The notes under the pieces were generated by a model. That model was given only the letters and a program-made list of their open reading frames with translations. It had not been told where the DNA came from and searched no databases. This document shows, in pieces, positions 1-8,536 of a stretch of DNA of 55,337 nt (position 1 is the stretch's first letter; every line of letters begins with the position of its first letter). The position numbers and the translations under genes were made by a program. The stretch spans positions 1-55,337 of the forward strand of contig NZ_JAVBXR010000032.1 of assembly GCF_030824455.1 (NCBI RefSeq), written 5' to 3'. This DNA comes from Desulfobulbus sp. (GTDB lineage: Bacteria > Desulfobacterota > Desulfobulbia > Desulfobulbales > Desulfobulbaceae).

Positions 1-1273
1 CGGAATTTTAATTGGCGGTTTCCCTCGGCCGATTAAAAATAAAATTATCTACAATAAAATATTCAATATTATTTATGATGGTATTCATATTGGAATAGAA
101 AATAGTAACGAAGAAGAACTAGGATTGTTGATAGAAGGGAATGAAATACATGGTAGTTTGATATCAGACGGTATTCAATCTAATGCATGTTATGAATCGA
201 CTGAACCAAAATGCATAGGAGCCGCAGGAGTAGTCGTCAGAAACAATAAAATTTTCAATAATGCTGAAAACAGCATTGATCTAAAAGGCGCTGGAAAATG
301 GGTTATTGAAAATAACATCCTTTTCCAGGCTTATGGAAATAACGATGGTGGCATTGAAAGCAGGACAGAAGAAGGGTGCACTAATCCTCCATGCAATAAT
401 ACACAAGGGGGAGCTAGCATCGGAAAAGGGGGAAGTCGTTATTCAAAAGATATAATTTTAAGAAATAACCTGATTTATGATGGTAACGGAGGAAGTGTTG
501 TTTGGGATGGATATATCATTTATAACAATACAATTCTTAATAATCGAAGAACATTTAATGGACCAAGCCAAGAGTTTTGCGTTACCGATAATTGTAGTGG
601 TAAACCCGAATTTCCAGGCCTTTATGGGCCAGGCGAGAATGTCGTCATTATTAATAATATCCTTGGTGACAATGGCTTTGCTGTCGTGCGCTGGAACAAT
701 CCCAAATGGCTAATAGATTACAACTGTTATTACTGGTCCCGGCCTGAATTGTTCAGAGGATTTGCTCAATATTTAGATAATGCTGGGTGGCAGGCTTTTA
801 AGCTTGATGACTGGAGACAATATTTATCGCTCTCTTCTGGGGTAGATGGCAAGGATGAGCATAGCATTGTTGTTTCGGGCCCCACGGGGCTATTTCAACA
901 GGTTGAAAGTAATCCTTACGGCAGTGACCAGCAATTTAATTTCGATTTAAAAATCTCCTCCCCTGCTGTTGGAGCTGGTTGTGCTTTAACTCAGGTTAAA
1001 CAAGAGGGCAGCGGTAGGACGCTCAAAGTTACAGATGCTCGTTTCTTTTATGATGGATACGGTGTGGGTGGCGGCGATTTAATCGTTGTCGGTCAAAATA
1101 GACCTGTACGCATTGCTCAGATTGATTATTCAATAAATACACTCTTTTTAAATGAAGATATCTCATGGAACATTGGCGACCCTGTTGGCTTAGCCGGCAA
1201 CGGAGTCGCCCCTGATTTAGGTGCGAAAAATCCAGGGTTGATTAAAGGGCCTGGGGTTACAGTGCCAAAATAA
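1..1273 (+). CDS. Right-handed parallel beta-helix repeat protein (5'-truncated by window edge)
   Basis: The frame is open from the left edge (first full codon at base 2) to TAA at 1271-1273, so the true start and any signal peptide lie outside; about 423 residues are visible. The visible part contains many short Asn/Ile-rich strands such as 'NNKIFN', 'NNILFQ', 'NNLIYDG', 'NNTILNN' and 'NNILGDN', spaced by roughly 20-35 residues. This is the pattern of a pectate-lyase/NosD-like right-handed beta-helix. Such proteins in exopolysaccharide loci often act on or bind the polymer (lyase, epimerase or adhesin). No catalytic residues can be assigned here, so the activity is unknown. The C-terminus (ending in VTVPK) carries no PEP-CTERM-like sorting tail. 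The DNA is clearly richer in A+T than the genes from about 4400 onward, which suggests a separately acquired piece of the cluster. Confidence 0.7.
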   Translation, partial: GILIGGFPRPIKNKIIYNKIFNIIYDGIHIGIENSNEEELGLLIEGNEIHGSLISDGIQSNACYESTEPKCIGAAGVVVRNNKIFNNAENSIDLKGAGKWVIENNILFQAYGNNDGGIESRTEEGCTNPPCNNTQGGASIGKGGSRYSKDIILRNNLIYDGNGGSVVWDGYIIYNNTILNNRRTFNGPSQEFCVTDNCSGKPEFPGLYGPGENVVIINNILGDNGFAVVRWNNPKWLIDYNCYYWSRPELFRGFAQYLDNAGWQAFKLDDWRQYLSLSSGVDGKDEHSIVVSGPTGLFQQVESNPYGSDQQFNFDLKISSPAVGAGCALTQVKQEGSGRTLKVTDARFFYDGYGVGGGDLIVVGQNRPVRIAQIDYSINTLFLNEDISWNIGDPVGLAGNGVAPDLGAKNPGLIKGPGVTVPK

Positions 1274-1298
1274 TTTTGGCTCATTGAAATGCTCTATT

Positions 1299-1367
1299 GT
1301 GCCAACATGGGTGCCCAAAAAATCAGGATTGATTGAAGGCCCTGTTCTTTTAAAAATTGATAAATAG
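1299..1367 (+). pseudogene. Possible remnant of a duplicated beta-helix C-terminus
   Basis: Between the beta-helix stop and the next gene, frame 1299-1367 reads 'VPKKSGLIEGPV' and then stops at TAG. This resembles the end of the preceding gene, which reads 'GAKNPGLIKGPGV'. The DNA resembles it too: the 3' end of the gene and bases about 1310-1346 share a GGTGC, A-run, CAGG, TTGATT, AAGG order. I infer a decayed copy of the 3' end of a paralogous gene, left by duplication or recombination. The match is short and could be chance. Confidence 0.3.
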
Positions 1368-1380
1368 CGCCACTATATGT

Positions 1381-1971
1381 ATGAATTTTTTTAGGATTAT
1401 TTCAAATCAAATAATGAAATTTTATCGCTGTTTAATTTTTCTGGAAAACCCTGGAAAATTTTATTGCAGAACAAAAAACTTAAAAAATCGAGGGATGAAA
1501 ATAGGTGATAATGTTAAAATATTACATAGCTGTGTGATCGACGATTCAAGGCCATTTTTAATTGAAATTGGAAATAATGTAACCATAGCTCCATTGTGCC
1601 ATCTATTAACTCATGATGCTTCCATGAATATTTTTTTGAAAAAAACAAGAATTGGTAAAATTATTATTCACGACAATGTTTTTATTGGAGCTAATTCTGT
1701 TATATTGCCTAATGTTTCCATAGGTCCTAATGCCGTTGTCGGAGCTGGCTCGGTTGTCACCAAGGATGTTCCTGAAAATTCTGTCGTTGCTGGGAATCCG
1801 GCAAGACAATTATGTCAATTGCAAAATTTTATTGAATCGCACGAGGAAAAGTCAAGTAAACACCCTTGTTTTTCTTTTGAAAAATATCATGGTGACTTTA
1901 TTTCAGGTGAAGATGTGTTGCTTATGAAAAATGAATTGAGCCACACGTTTGGTTATTCTGCCAATGATTGA
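1381..1971 (+). CDS. Hexapeptide-repeat (LbH) acyltransferase, WbbJ/maltose O-acetyltransferase-like
   Basis: A 196-residue left-handed beta-helix acyltransferase that probably O- or N-acetylates a sugar of the exopolysaccharide, using acetyl-CoA in the cytoplasm. Hexapeptide repeats run from about residue 40 to 140 ('MKIGDNVKI', '[20 protein letters not shown]'), followed by the family's usual '[17 protein letters not shown]' ending. The catalytic His is likely in 'LLTHDAS'. An upstream TTG at 1357 would add eight residues; I prefer ATG 1381, although neither has a good ribosome binding site. The gene is very AT-rich. It lies between the beta-helix gene and the flippase on the same strand. 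The acceptor sugar cannot be read from sequence. Confidence 0.8.
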   Translation: MNFFRIISNQIMKFYRCLIFLENPGKFYCRTKNLKNRGMKIGDNVKILHSCVIDDSRPFLIEIGNNVTIAPLCHLLTHDASMNIFLKKTRIGKIIIHDNVFIGANSVILPNVSIGPNAVVGAGSVVTKDVPENSVVAGNPARQLCQLQNFIESHEEKSSKHPCFSFEKYHGDFISGEDVLLMKNELSHTFGYSAND

Positions 1972-2049
1972 TTAATCTTCAAATTGTTGACATGGCTTTG
2001 CAGAAATAATGAGTGATCTAATCCATAATTTTTCTGATCCGTATAGAGC

Positions 2050-3627
2050 GTGAACGAACCAGCAAATAACACATCCGCCGACAATCTTTTTAAAAAAGGG
2101 CTGTCTGCGGTAAAATATACTTTGATATTCCGCTCTGCGGCTCAATTGGTCGGTGCGGCCACAACAATATTCCTGGTGAGAGCTTTATCGGAGAGTGATT
2201 ATGGGGTTTATAATCTTCTATACGCAGTGATTGCTCTCTTGGGAATGGTCTTTTCCTTCGGTATCGGGAACACCCTCCAACGGTACATGCCAGAATATTA
2301 CAACCGGGGAGAGTTTGTTCTGGCGAACCGGCTCTACCAGAGAGCATCCTCTATTCGCCTGCTCTCCAATATCATCACGCTTGGATTGATATTTTATTTC
2401 TGGGAAACGGTCACGCCACTCCTAAAAGTTACTGCCTATAAAAATTATTTTGTCCTCTTTTCCGTTGTTATTTTGCTGAACATGCAGCGCGGTATTCTTG
2501 AAAACTGCCTCGCTTCGTATTTTCTGCAAAAATTTTCCCAAGGCCTCTCTATTATTTTTGTGCTGATTAAGGGCGTTGGCTACGGGCTAGCCCTTTTGTT
2601 CCAGTGGGACCTATGGGCTGTTTTGATCATCGACCTGCTGGCCTCTCTTGTCGTCTTCCTCCTCTTACAGTGGGTGTATTGGGTGAAAGTTCCCCGCCAA
2701 GGAGGCCTTCAAGATCGCTTTTCCAAGGAAGAGAGAAGGCGCCTGGCTCGTTACGCGTTTTACTATAATTTCAACGATGTCGGCGTGGGGATGCTGGATG
2801 CCAATTTTGATACCTTCATTATTGCCATGTTCCTTGATCCGATTGCCGTTGGCGCCTATGCCTTTTGTCACCGCATCAACAATATGGCCAGTAGAATGCT
2901 CCCGGTAAACTACCTGCTTGATGTCGTTCGCCCGCTCTTTATCGCCGGGAATCATGACGGCCAATCTGCGGAAATACAACGTAACTTTCAACTCCTTCTC
3001 AAGATAACTTATTTGTTTCAATTTCCTCTCTTCGTGTTCTTTTTGCTTTTAAGCAAAGACCTCATAACCGTTTTTTTTGGAGGAAAATTCATTGAGTTTT
3101 CCCCTCTTATTATTGCGGTGGCCTGCTGCAACTTGGTCAACGCCTTTCAATTGCCGGTGGGACTAGTTGCTCAACTGCGGGAACGGGCCGAGGTTATTTT
3201 GTACAGTAAAATTTTCGCCTTGTACAACCTGCTGGCCGACCTGGTTTTTATCCATTATTGGGGTATCTGGGGTGCGGTGCTGGCCACCGGAAGTGCCGTT
3301 TTATTCAGAAATTTGTTTATCTGGTTTTATGTTCGACATGAGGCGGGATTCAGCGGCACGGGCCTTTTCTTTGCGAGGTCAATTGTCGGCTGGCTGGTTG
3401 TGATTGGAATTGGATCTGCTCTTGGCTTGCTGACAACTAACGCCCTGCTTCGACTTGTTGCTGGCGCTGTACTGATCGTCGCAGCGTTTATACTGCACGT
3501 GCGCCATATTCACTTCAATCAATGGGAACAGGATACTCTTTGTAAACTCGCCAACGTGAACAAAAAGATACAACTGTTTTTTAAGTCATTCGGGCTTTCT
3601 GCAATCATGTCCGCTAAACAGGAGTAA
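2050..3627 (+). CDS. Wzx-type polysaccharide flippase (MOP/oligosaccharide flippase family)
   Basis: A 525-residue integral membrane protein with about 12-14 hydrophobic segments spread along its whole length. The amphipathic N-terminal helix followed by '[20 protein letters not shown]' is typical of Wzx/RfbX flippases of the MOP superfamily. By family it would move undecaprenyl-pyrophosphate-linked repeat units from the cytoplasmic to the periplasmic face of the inner membrane. The start is GTG at 2050, after a short AT-rich gap. The stop at 3627 is followed three bases later by the next acyltransferase, with an AGGAG site inside the flippase stop region, so the two are co-translated. It fits with the polymerase (8537-9928) and the Wzz and Wza homologues downstream as a Wzx/Wzy-dependent export route. 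Confidence 0.88.
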   Translation: MNEPANNTSADNLFKKGLSAVKYTLIFRSAAQLVGAATTIFLVRALSESDYGVYNLLYAVIALLGMVFSFGIGNTLQRYMPEYYNRGEFVLANRLYQRASSIRLLSNIITLGLIFYFWETVTPLLKVTAYKNYFVLFSVVILLNMQRGILENCLASYFLQKFSQGLSIIFVLIKGVGYGLALLFQWDLWAVLIIDLLASLVVFLLLQWVYWVKVPRQGGLQDRFSKEERRRLARYAFYYNFNDVGVGMLDANFDTFIIAMFLDPIAVGAYAFCHRINNMASRMLPVNYLLDVVRPLFIAGNHDGQSAEIQRNFQLLLKITYLFQFPLFVFFLLLSKDLITVFFGGKFIEFSPLIIAVACCNLVNAFQLPVGLVAQLRERAEVILYSKIFALYNLLADLVFIHYWGIWGAVLATGSAVLFRNLFIWFYVRHEAGFSGTGLFFARSIVGWLVVIGIGSALGLLTTNALLRLVAGAVLIVAAFILHVRHIHFNQWEQDTLCKLANVNKKIQLFFKSFGLSAIMSAKQE

Positions 3628-3629
3628 TT

Positions 3630-4223
3630 ATGTGGTTGATGGACCAATATCGGACCGTTGTTAGTCACATGTACAGGCACATTTTCAATGGGCCCTGTAA
3701 CCGGTTGCAGGTGACTGGATTGGTAAAATTTATTAATCGCCAGCGAATATGGATCGGCAATGATGTGCTCATTAAAAGAAACTGTGAGTTCTTGCCTGCA
3801 ACAAAATCTTTCGACAGGGCGATAGTCATCGGCGATCACTGTGAGATCCATGAAGGCTGTGTATTAAGGACCTTCGGGGGATACATTCACTTCGGCAAGA
3901 AGTGTAGTTTGAACAGATCGGGGTATGTGTGGGGTGGCGGTGGTGTAACTGTTGGCAACATGGTCCGCATTGGACCAAGAGTCAATATTACAACCAATAA
4001 CCACATTTTTCGTGACAGATCGCGGGCGATCATGGACCAGGGTGCAGACTTTGGGAAAATCGTTATTGAAGATGATGTCTGGATAGGGGCAAACGTAACG
4101 ATCTTGCCTGAGGTTACCATCGGGCATGGGGCCGTGGTGGGTGCTGGAGCTGTGGTGACGAAGGATGTAGCCCCTTTTTCGATTGTTGCCGGAGTTCCAG
4201 CAAAAGTAATTGGGGTGCGCTGA
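3630..4223 (+). CDS. Hexapeptide-repeat acyltransferase
   Basis: A 197-residue LbH-fold acyltransferase. Repeats such as '[13 protein letters not shown]', '[13 protein letters not shown]' and '[20 protein letters not shown]' cover residues about 40-175, and the protein ends in the usual '[13 protein letters not shown]'. The candidate catalytic His is in 'ITTNNHIF'. ATG 3630 is supported by AGGAG six bases upstream. It is probably a sugar O-acetyltransferase modifying the repeat unit. It is clearly distinct in sequence from the acyltransferases at 1381-1971 and 4374-5108, so the polymer may carry more than one acyl substituent. Substrate not assignable. Confidence 0.82.
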   Translation: MWLMDQYRTVVSHMYRHIFNGPCNRLQVTGLVKFINRQRIWIGNDVLIKRNCEFLPATKSFDRAIVIGDHCEIHEGCVLRTFGGYIHFGKKCSLNRSGYVWGGGGVTVGNMVRIGPRVNITTNNHIFRDRSRAIMDQGADFGKIVIEDDVWIGANVTILPEVTIGHGAVVGAGAVVTKDVAPFSIVAGVPAKVIGVR

Positions 4224-4373
4224 TCTCAACGATGAGTTTGATTTTTCAAATAAATCATGTTTAGCCTTGGTCAAAAGAATGACGCACACAGTCCAAAATT
4301 TATTTCGTGGCTCCTCTTTTTAAGTTGATTCGGAAAATAGATTCTTTAAGGCCAACTCCAATATTGGACATTC

Positions 4374-5108
4374 ATGAAAGAAGGTAAATTGCCATTCATC
4401 AGGGCCGTGGTAGGCCAGATACGTCACCTGTTTCGAACAAGGAATTCTTTGTCTTTTATCAGGAATTTACGTAAAACGGGTGTGCCTATTGGCGAGGATG
4501 TCATCTTTCACAGCCCTCGGACAACCTTTGTCGACCCGACGAGGCCGTATCTGATCCGCATCGGCTCTCATGTGCGTATCACCCATGGCGTCACGATTCT
4601 CACCCATGGGTACGATTGGTTTGTCCTGCGCAATCTACGCCGGAGAGCTTATGGCTCTGCTGGCGAAGTCGATTTTGGCAATAATGTGTTCATTGGCATG
4701 AACGCCCTTATCCTCAAAGGGGTATCAATCGGGGACGACACCATTGTGGCCGCCGGCTCTGTGATCACCCGAAGCGTACCGCAACGAAGCGTGGTCGCGG
4801 GGAATCCCGGCCGGGTTACCTGTTCGATCGAGGAGTATGGCGACCGCCTTGAGGCTCGCCAATTTCACGAGGCTGCAATCCAGGCCCGCGCCCTTGTTCG
4901 GTCTGGCCGCAAGGCCGTTCCCGATGATTTCAGAGAATTTTTCTATTTTTTTCTGCCGCGAAATTCCGTCGGCTTTGGGCGTATCCCAGTCGAACTGCAG
5001 GTGGGGCCATTTATGCCCGAGTTTCTCGCGTCTCAGCCTACCTTTGCATCCTTCGAGGCATTTCTGGCAGCTTGCTTGGAACATTTTGAAGAACAAGGTG
5101 ATCAATGA
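4374..5108 (+). CDS. Hexapeptide-repeat acyltransferase with C-terminal extension
   Basis: A 244-residue protein. Residues about 35-155 are LbH hexapeptide repeats ('PIGEDVIFHSPRTTF', 'FGNNVFIGMNALILKGVSI', 'TIVAAGSVITRSVPQRSVVA'), with a candidate catalytic His in 'TILTHGYDW'. Residues about 165-244 form an extra, mainly helical C-terminal part that the two neighbouring acyltransferases lack. The stop overlaps the next glycosyltransferase start by four bases (ATGA), showing translational coupling. From here rightward the GC content rises to that of the rest of the window. Likely role: acetylation of an EPS sugar or of a nucleotide-sugar precursor. Confidence 0.8.
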   Translation: MKEGKLPFIRAVVGQIRHLFRTRNSLSFIRNLRKTGVPIGEDVIFHSPRTTFVDPTRPYLIRIGSHVRITHGVTILTHGYDWFVLRNLRRRAYGSAGEVDFGNNVFIGMNALILKGVSIGDDTIVAAGSVITRSVPQRSVVAGNPGRVTCSIEEYGDRLEARQFHEAAIQARALVRSGRKAVPDDFREFFYFFLPRNSVGFGRIPVELQVGPFMPEFLASQPTFASFEAFLAACLEHFEEQGDQ

Positions 5109-6280
5109 GCAATACCACCGATAAACGCCTCCTGATCGTTTGGCCTCAGTATCGAACGCACAACCGATCATTTTTTGAGTCTATTTTGGAGATACCCGAG
5201 GTTTTATTAGAGGTCATCTGGGTGCGACCACACCGGGCCGATGATCTGCCGGGCCTAAATTTTCTCGCTCAATGCGCCTCGCATGTTGTAGGGGCGAAAG
5301 ATATCCGAGTCGGCGACTATACCTTGGCCACTTTGCAGCGACTGGTTCGCTTGCTGGTGCCGGCTGTTTTGCGCTGTGACGCAGTCCTCTCTTCCACCCA
5401 GGCCCCGCTTCACTCCAAAGTTGCCTTTTTCACAGCCCGGCTGCTGCGACGCAAAATATTTTTAGTGCTGCAGCAGTGGGAAGATCTGCCCGGGCGCGGT
5501 GTTTGGGGTCGTCTTTACGGTAAAATCGGCTACGCGATGTTGCGCAGGGCTGACCGGGTTTTTGTGCATGGGCAAAACCAGGCACAATTCGCGCTTTCCC
5601 GTGGATGCAAAGCAGAACGGATTGCGGTGCTCCCTTTTCTCTCCGATGACTTGGCGGAGGGGAGCATTCCAGCCATCGAGGCAAAAAAACGTTTAGGGTT
5701 GGAGGGTCGGAAAGTCGTCCTCTATTTCAGCCGTGTCACCCCCCAAAAGGGGCTTGATTTGCTGATATCGGCCTTCAGGATCATCTCTGAACAACTCCCG
5801 GGGACTACACTTCTCGTTTGTGGCGGGGCGGACCAACATTTTGCTGATTATGGGGAAGCGTATTCCTACGCTGCTCATTGCAAGACACAGGCCGCCGGCC
5901 TTAATGTCCAATTCATGGGCGAAGTAGCTCCCGCCGACAAGGCGATCTATTTTTCTGCCGCAGATGTCTTTGTCCATCCCCACGCCAATACGCCACTGAC
6001 TAATGAAGGTTGGGGGCTGGTGATCAATGAGGCGGCATCAATGGGTATTCCAATTGTAGCCACGCGAAAGGTGGCGGCGGCGGCAGACTTGGTGCGCCAT
6101 GGGGAAAGCGGATTTGTGCTCACTCCGGGGTCGATCACCGAACTGACCGAGAAGGTTTCATGGCTGCTATGCAATGACGAAGAGCGAAGTCAATTTGGCC
6201 AAAAATCGCGGGAAGTTTTCGAGAGCTATCATCGGCCGGAAAACATTGCGGCGCGCTTGCAGGAGGCCATGCTTGGCTAA
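5105..6280 (+). CDS. Glycosyltransferase family 4 (GT-B)
   Basis: A 391-residue retaining GT-B glycosyltransferase. The C-terminal half has the group 1 signature: 'VVLYFSRVTPQKGLDLLISA' opening the nucleotide-sugar domain, then 'VFVHPHAN', 'EGWGLVINEAASMGIPIVAT' (the E-x7-E region) and 'HGESGFVLTPG'. It would add a sugar to the lipid-linked repeat unit on the cytoplasmic face of the membrane. It is coupled by four-base overlap to the acyltransferase upstream. Its 3' end overlaps the next glycosyltransferase, whose ribosome binding site lies inside this gene. Donor and linkage are unknown. Confidence 0.88.
   Translation: MSNTTDKRLLIVWPQYRTHNRSFFESILEIPEVLLEVIWVRPHRADDLPGLNFLAQCASHVVGAKDIRVGDYTLATLQRLVRLLVPAVLRCDAVLSSTQAPLHSKVAFFTARLLRRKIFLVLQQWEDLPGRGVWGRLYGKIGYAMLRRADRVFVHGQNQAQFALSRGCKAERIAVLPFLSDDLAEGSIPAIEAKKRLGLEGRKVVLYFSRVTPQKGLDLLISAFRIISEQLPGTTLLVCGGADQHFADYGEAYSYAAHCKTQAAGLNVQFMGEVAPADKAIYFSAADVFVHPHANTPLTNEGWGLVINEAASMGIPIVATRKVAAAADLVRHGESGFVLTPGSITELTEKVSWLLCNDEERSQFGQKSREVFESYHRPENIAARLQEAMLG
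6261..6266 (+). promoter_or_regulatory. Shine-Dalgarno site setting the TTG start of the next glycosyltransferase
   Basis: A perfect AGGAGG stands six bases before TTG 6273. It lies inside the last codons of the preceding glycosyltransferase. The frame continues upstream to 6174, but the upstream residues are Arg/Lys-rich and unlike a glycosyltransferase N-terminus, while 'LAKRIAIVSGDFYE' from 6273 looks like a normal first beta strand. Confidence 0.75.
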
Positions 6281-7379
6281 GCGTATTGCCATCGTCAGCG
6301 GTGATTTTTACGAGCAGTGTGTGGGGGGGGCCGAATATCAGGCCTACCTCCTGGCCAAGGAACTCCTGCAACAAGGACATGAGGTGCACCAGATTTTCAT
6401 CTCGAACGGAAAATCGTTTACCCCACAAACAAGGGTAATTTTGCATCCCCTGACAAAACGACATTGGCTGCGTCGCTTGGGGGGCGCGACCGTGGGCCAC
6501 TGCTTGGCAGTCCAGACAGCGCTTGGCGCCATTCACCCTGACATCATCTATCAGCGCGGCGCCTACGCCCTGACCAATTATTGCGCGTCCTTTGTTCGCA
6601 AGCAGGGCGGGCGATTTATCTGGCACGCTGCATCGGACATGGATTTTGCCACAGACCGGACCGGAAGGCCGGCCTTCTTGCGCCCATTGCGCCGACGTGA
6701 ACGCACCTTGGCGCGGCGGGGAATCACAATGGCCGATGAAATCATCTGCCAGACGCACTCGCAAGCCGAAGCCCTGCGGCAACAATTTGACAGAAGCTGT
6801 CGCGCTGTCATTCCCAATGGGCACCCTTTGCCGGCGGGACCCTTTCCCAAGCCGACAGATAGCAAGCATGTGGTGTGGATAGGCAACTGGAAGGCGGTCA
6901 AACAGCCGGAAATTTTCATCGCCTTGGCCGAAAGGCTTGGGGCGGAAGCCGGCGTCCAGTGCTCAATGATAGGGAGGACAGGTACCGGTTCTGTGTACGA
7001 GGACCTCTGTCGAAAGGCACAGGGGCGCCATAATTTGACTGTTTGGGGAGAGCTGCCACAAGATCGCGTGGCCAGCATCCTTGCCGGTGCGCATCTCCTT
7101 GTGAATACCAGTCAGCTTGAAGGTTTCCCCAATACCTTTATTGAGGCCTGGATGCGAGAAGTCCCGGTTTTAACGCTCTGCGTTGATCCCGATGGCCTGT
7201 TGGCCCAAGAGGACATTGGCGTATGCGCCGGTCATTTCGACAATCTTGTTGCTCATGTCAAGCGGCTGCTACGGGATGAGGCCGAACGCTCAAAATGTGG
7301 TCAACGCGCCCGGGCCTATGCGGCACGCAGGCACTCTCTTGAGGGCATGTCGCGAGCCATGGCGGAGGTGTTTGCATGA
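6273..7379 (+). CDS. Glycosyltransferase family 4 (GT-B)
   Basis: A 368-residue group 1 glycosyltransferase. The N-terminal domain opens with 'RIAIVSGDFYEQCVGGAEYQ', the family's GGAE loop. The C-terminal domain shows 'HVVWIGNWKAVKQPEIFI', 'LVNTSQLEGFPNTFIEAW' and 'VPVLTL'. I take TTG 6273 as the start because of the AGGAGG six bases before it; an upstream ATG at 6174 would add 33 unlikely residues. It overlaps the previous gene by eight bases and the next gene by four (ATGA), so it sits inside a translationally coupled glycosyltransferase run. Sugar specificity unknown. Confidence 0.86.
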   Translation: MAKRIAIVSGDFYEQCVGGAEYQAYLLAKELLQQGHEVHQIFISNGKSFTPQTRVILHPLTKRHWLRRLGGATVGHCLAVQTALGAIHPDIIYQRGAYALTNYCASFVRKQGGRFIWHAASDMDFATDRTGRPAFLRPLRRRERTLARRGITMADEIICQTHSQAEALRQQFDRSCRAVIPNGHPLPAGPFPKPTDSKHVVWIGNWKAVKQPEIFIALAERLGAEAGVQCSMIGRTGTGSVYEDLCRKAQGRHNLTVWGELPQDRVASILAGAHLLVNTSQLEGFPNTFIEAWMREVPVLTLCVDPDGLLAQEDIGVCAGHFDNLVAHVKRLLRDEAERSKCGQRARAYAARRHSLEGMSRAMAEVFA

Positions 7380-8524
7380 AGCGTCTCCTCTGGGCCGTTG
7401 AGAAGCAGTTTGATGTGGCAACCGATGCGTCGACCTGGGTCGAAATGATTCGTGAGCTGGAAAAACGCTATCAGACAGTCTTGCTCACGGGGTATCGGAA
7501 CAAACCGGTTGATACCCTTTTTCGCTCGACCCGCTGTGGCTGGTACCGTTCGGCGAGGATTCCCATTGTAAACCGCTTGGTTAGTTACTTCTACCTTGTT
7601 GCCCTTCTGATGGGGGAACTGAGGCGCAACCGCCCTGATTTCGTGATTCTGAACGGCACCAACCCTTTTCTTGTGCTGGCCGCAGCAAGGGCCAGGAGAA
7701 TGGGGGCAAGGGTGATTTTCGATGTCCGCACCCTTCCGGTGGGGACAAGCGCGGCGTCGCGACTAGTGGAAAATGTATTGCTTGGCCTCTGTCTCAAGCT
7801 GGCAACCCGTGTTCTCGATGGCGTTTCCTATATCACCGAGGAGATGGAAGAACACTGTCGGACAGCCTACGGACTTGGAGATCACTGCTCGACGACGTGG
7901 TCATCTGGCGTAAACCCTGACATCTTCCAAATCAGTACAAGTGGTCCCGTGGAGCATGCCGAAATGACCGTGTTGTACCACGGGACTATTGCCTGCCAGC
8001 GCCGGCTTGGGACGGTTGTGGAGGCTCTGGCGTTGTTGCCACAGGGTTTGGTTCGGCTGCGATTCCTCGGGTCTGGCGATGGGACGGAGGACATCAGGCA
8101 ACTTATCGAATCGCTCGGCCTACACGACTATGTCCGTGTTGACCCGCCAATACCCTATGAAAGGATTCCCGAGGCAATCGCTGCGTGTGACCTGGGGATA
8201 ATTCCGCTGCCAAACTGGCAGGGCTGGAACGTCAGCTCTCCCATTAAGCTGTTCGAGTACCTCGCCTGTGGGAAACCGGTGATTGTAACCGATATTCCAG
8301 CCCATAGGGCCGTCCTCGATGGTATGCCTTTCGCTTTTTGGGCCGGCAATGGTTCTCCACCCGAAATAGCGGCGGCCATGACTGCATCAATCACCGCCAG
8401 ATCCGCCTTGCCGGGCCTCGGCCTAGCCGCGCGTGATTTTGTCAGCCAGCGTTACACTTGGGCCTGCCAGGCGGACCGACTCGCGCTTTTTCTTGAAAAC
8501 CTGCCTTCCGCCGGACGGGGTTGA
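7376..8524 (+). CDS. Glycosyltransferase (GT4-like)
   Basis: A 382-residue GT-B protein. Its N-terminal domain has 'FVILNGTNPFLVLAAARARR' and 'VIFDVRTLP'. The C-terminal domain has 'MTVLYHGTIACQRRL', 'LRFLGSGDG' and 'IKLFEYLACGKPVIVTDIPA', typical of group 1 family transferases acting on EPS or O-antigen repeat units. ATG 7376 overlaps the preceding stop by four bases. The gap to the polymerase-like gene is twelve bases. It is somewhat more divergent than its neighbours, but the nucleotide-binding Glu region ('FEYLACG') is intact. Confidence 0.84.
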   Translation: MKRLLWAVEKQFDVATDASTWVEMIRELEKRYQTVLLTGYRNKPVDTLFRSTRCGWYRSARIPIVNRLVSYFYLVALLMGELRRNRPDFVILNGTNPFLVLAAARARRMGARVIFDVRTLPVGTSAASRLVENVLLGLCLKLATRVLDGVSYITEEMEEHCRTAYGLGDHCSTTWSSGVNPDIFQISTSGPVEHAEMTVLYHGTIACQRRLGTVVEALALLPQGLVRLRFLGSGDGTEDIRQLIESLGLHDYVRVDPPIPYERIPEAIAACDLGIIPLPNWQGWNVSSPIKLFEYLACGKPVIVTDIPAHRAVLDGMPFAFWAGNGSPPEIAAAMTASITARSALPGLGLAARDFVSQRYTWACQADRLALFLENLPSAGRG

Positions 8525-8536
8525 AACTACAGCGCC

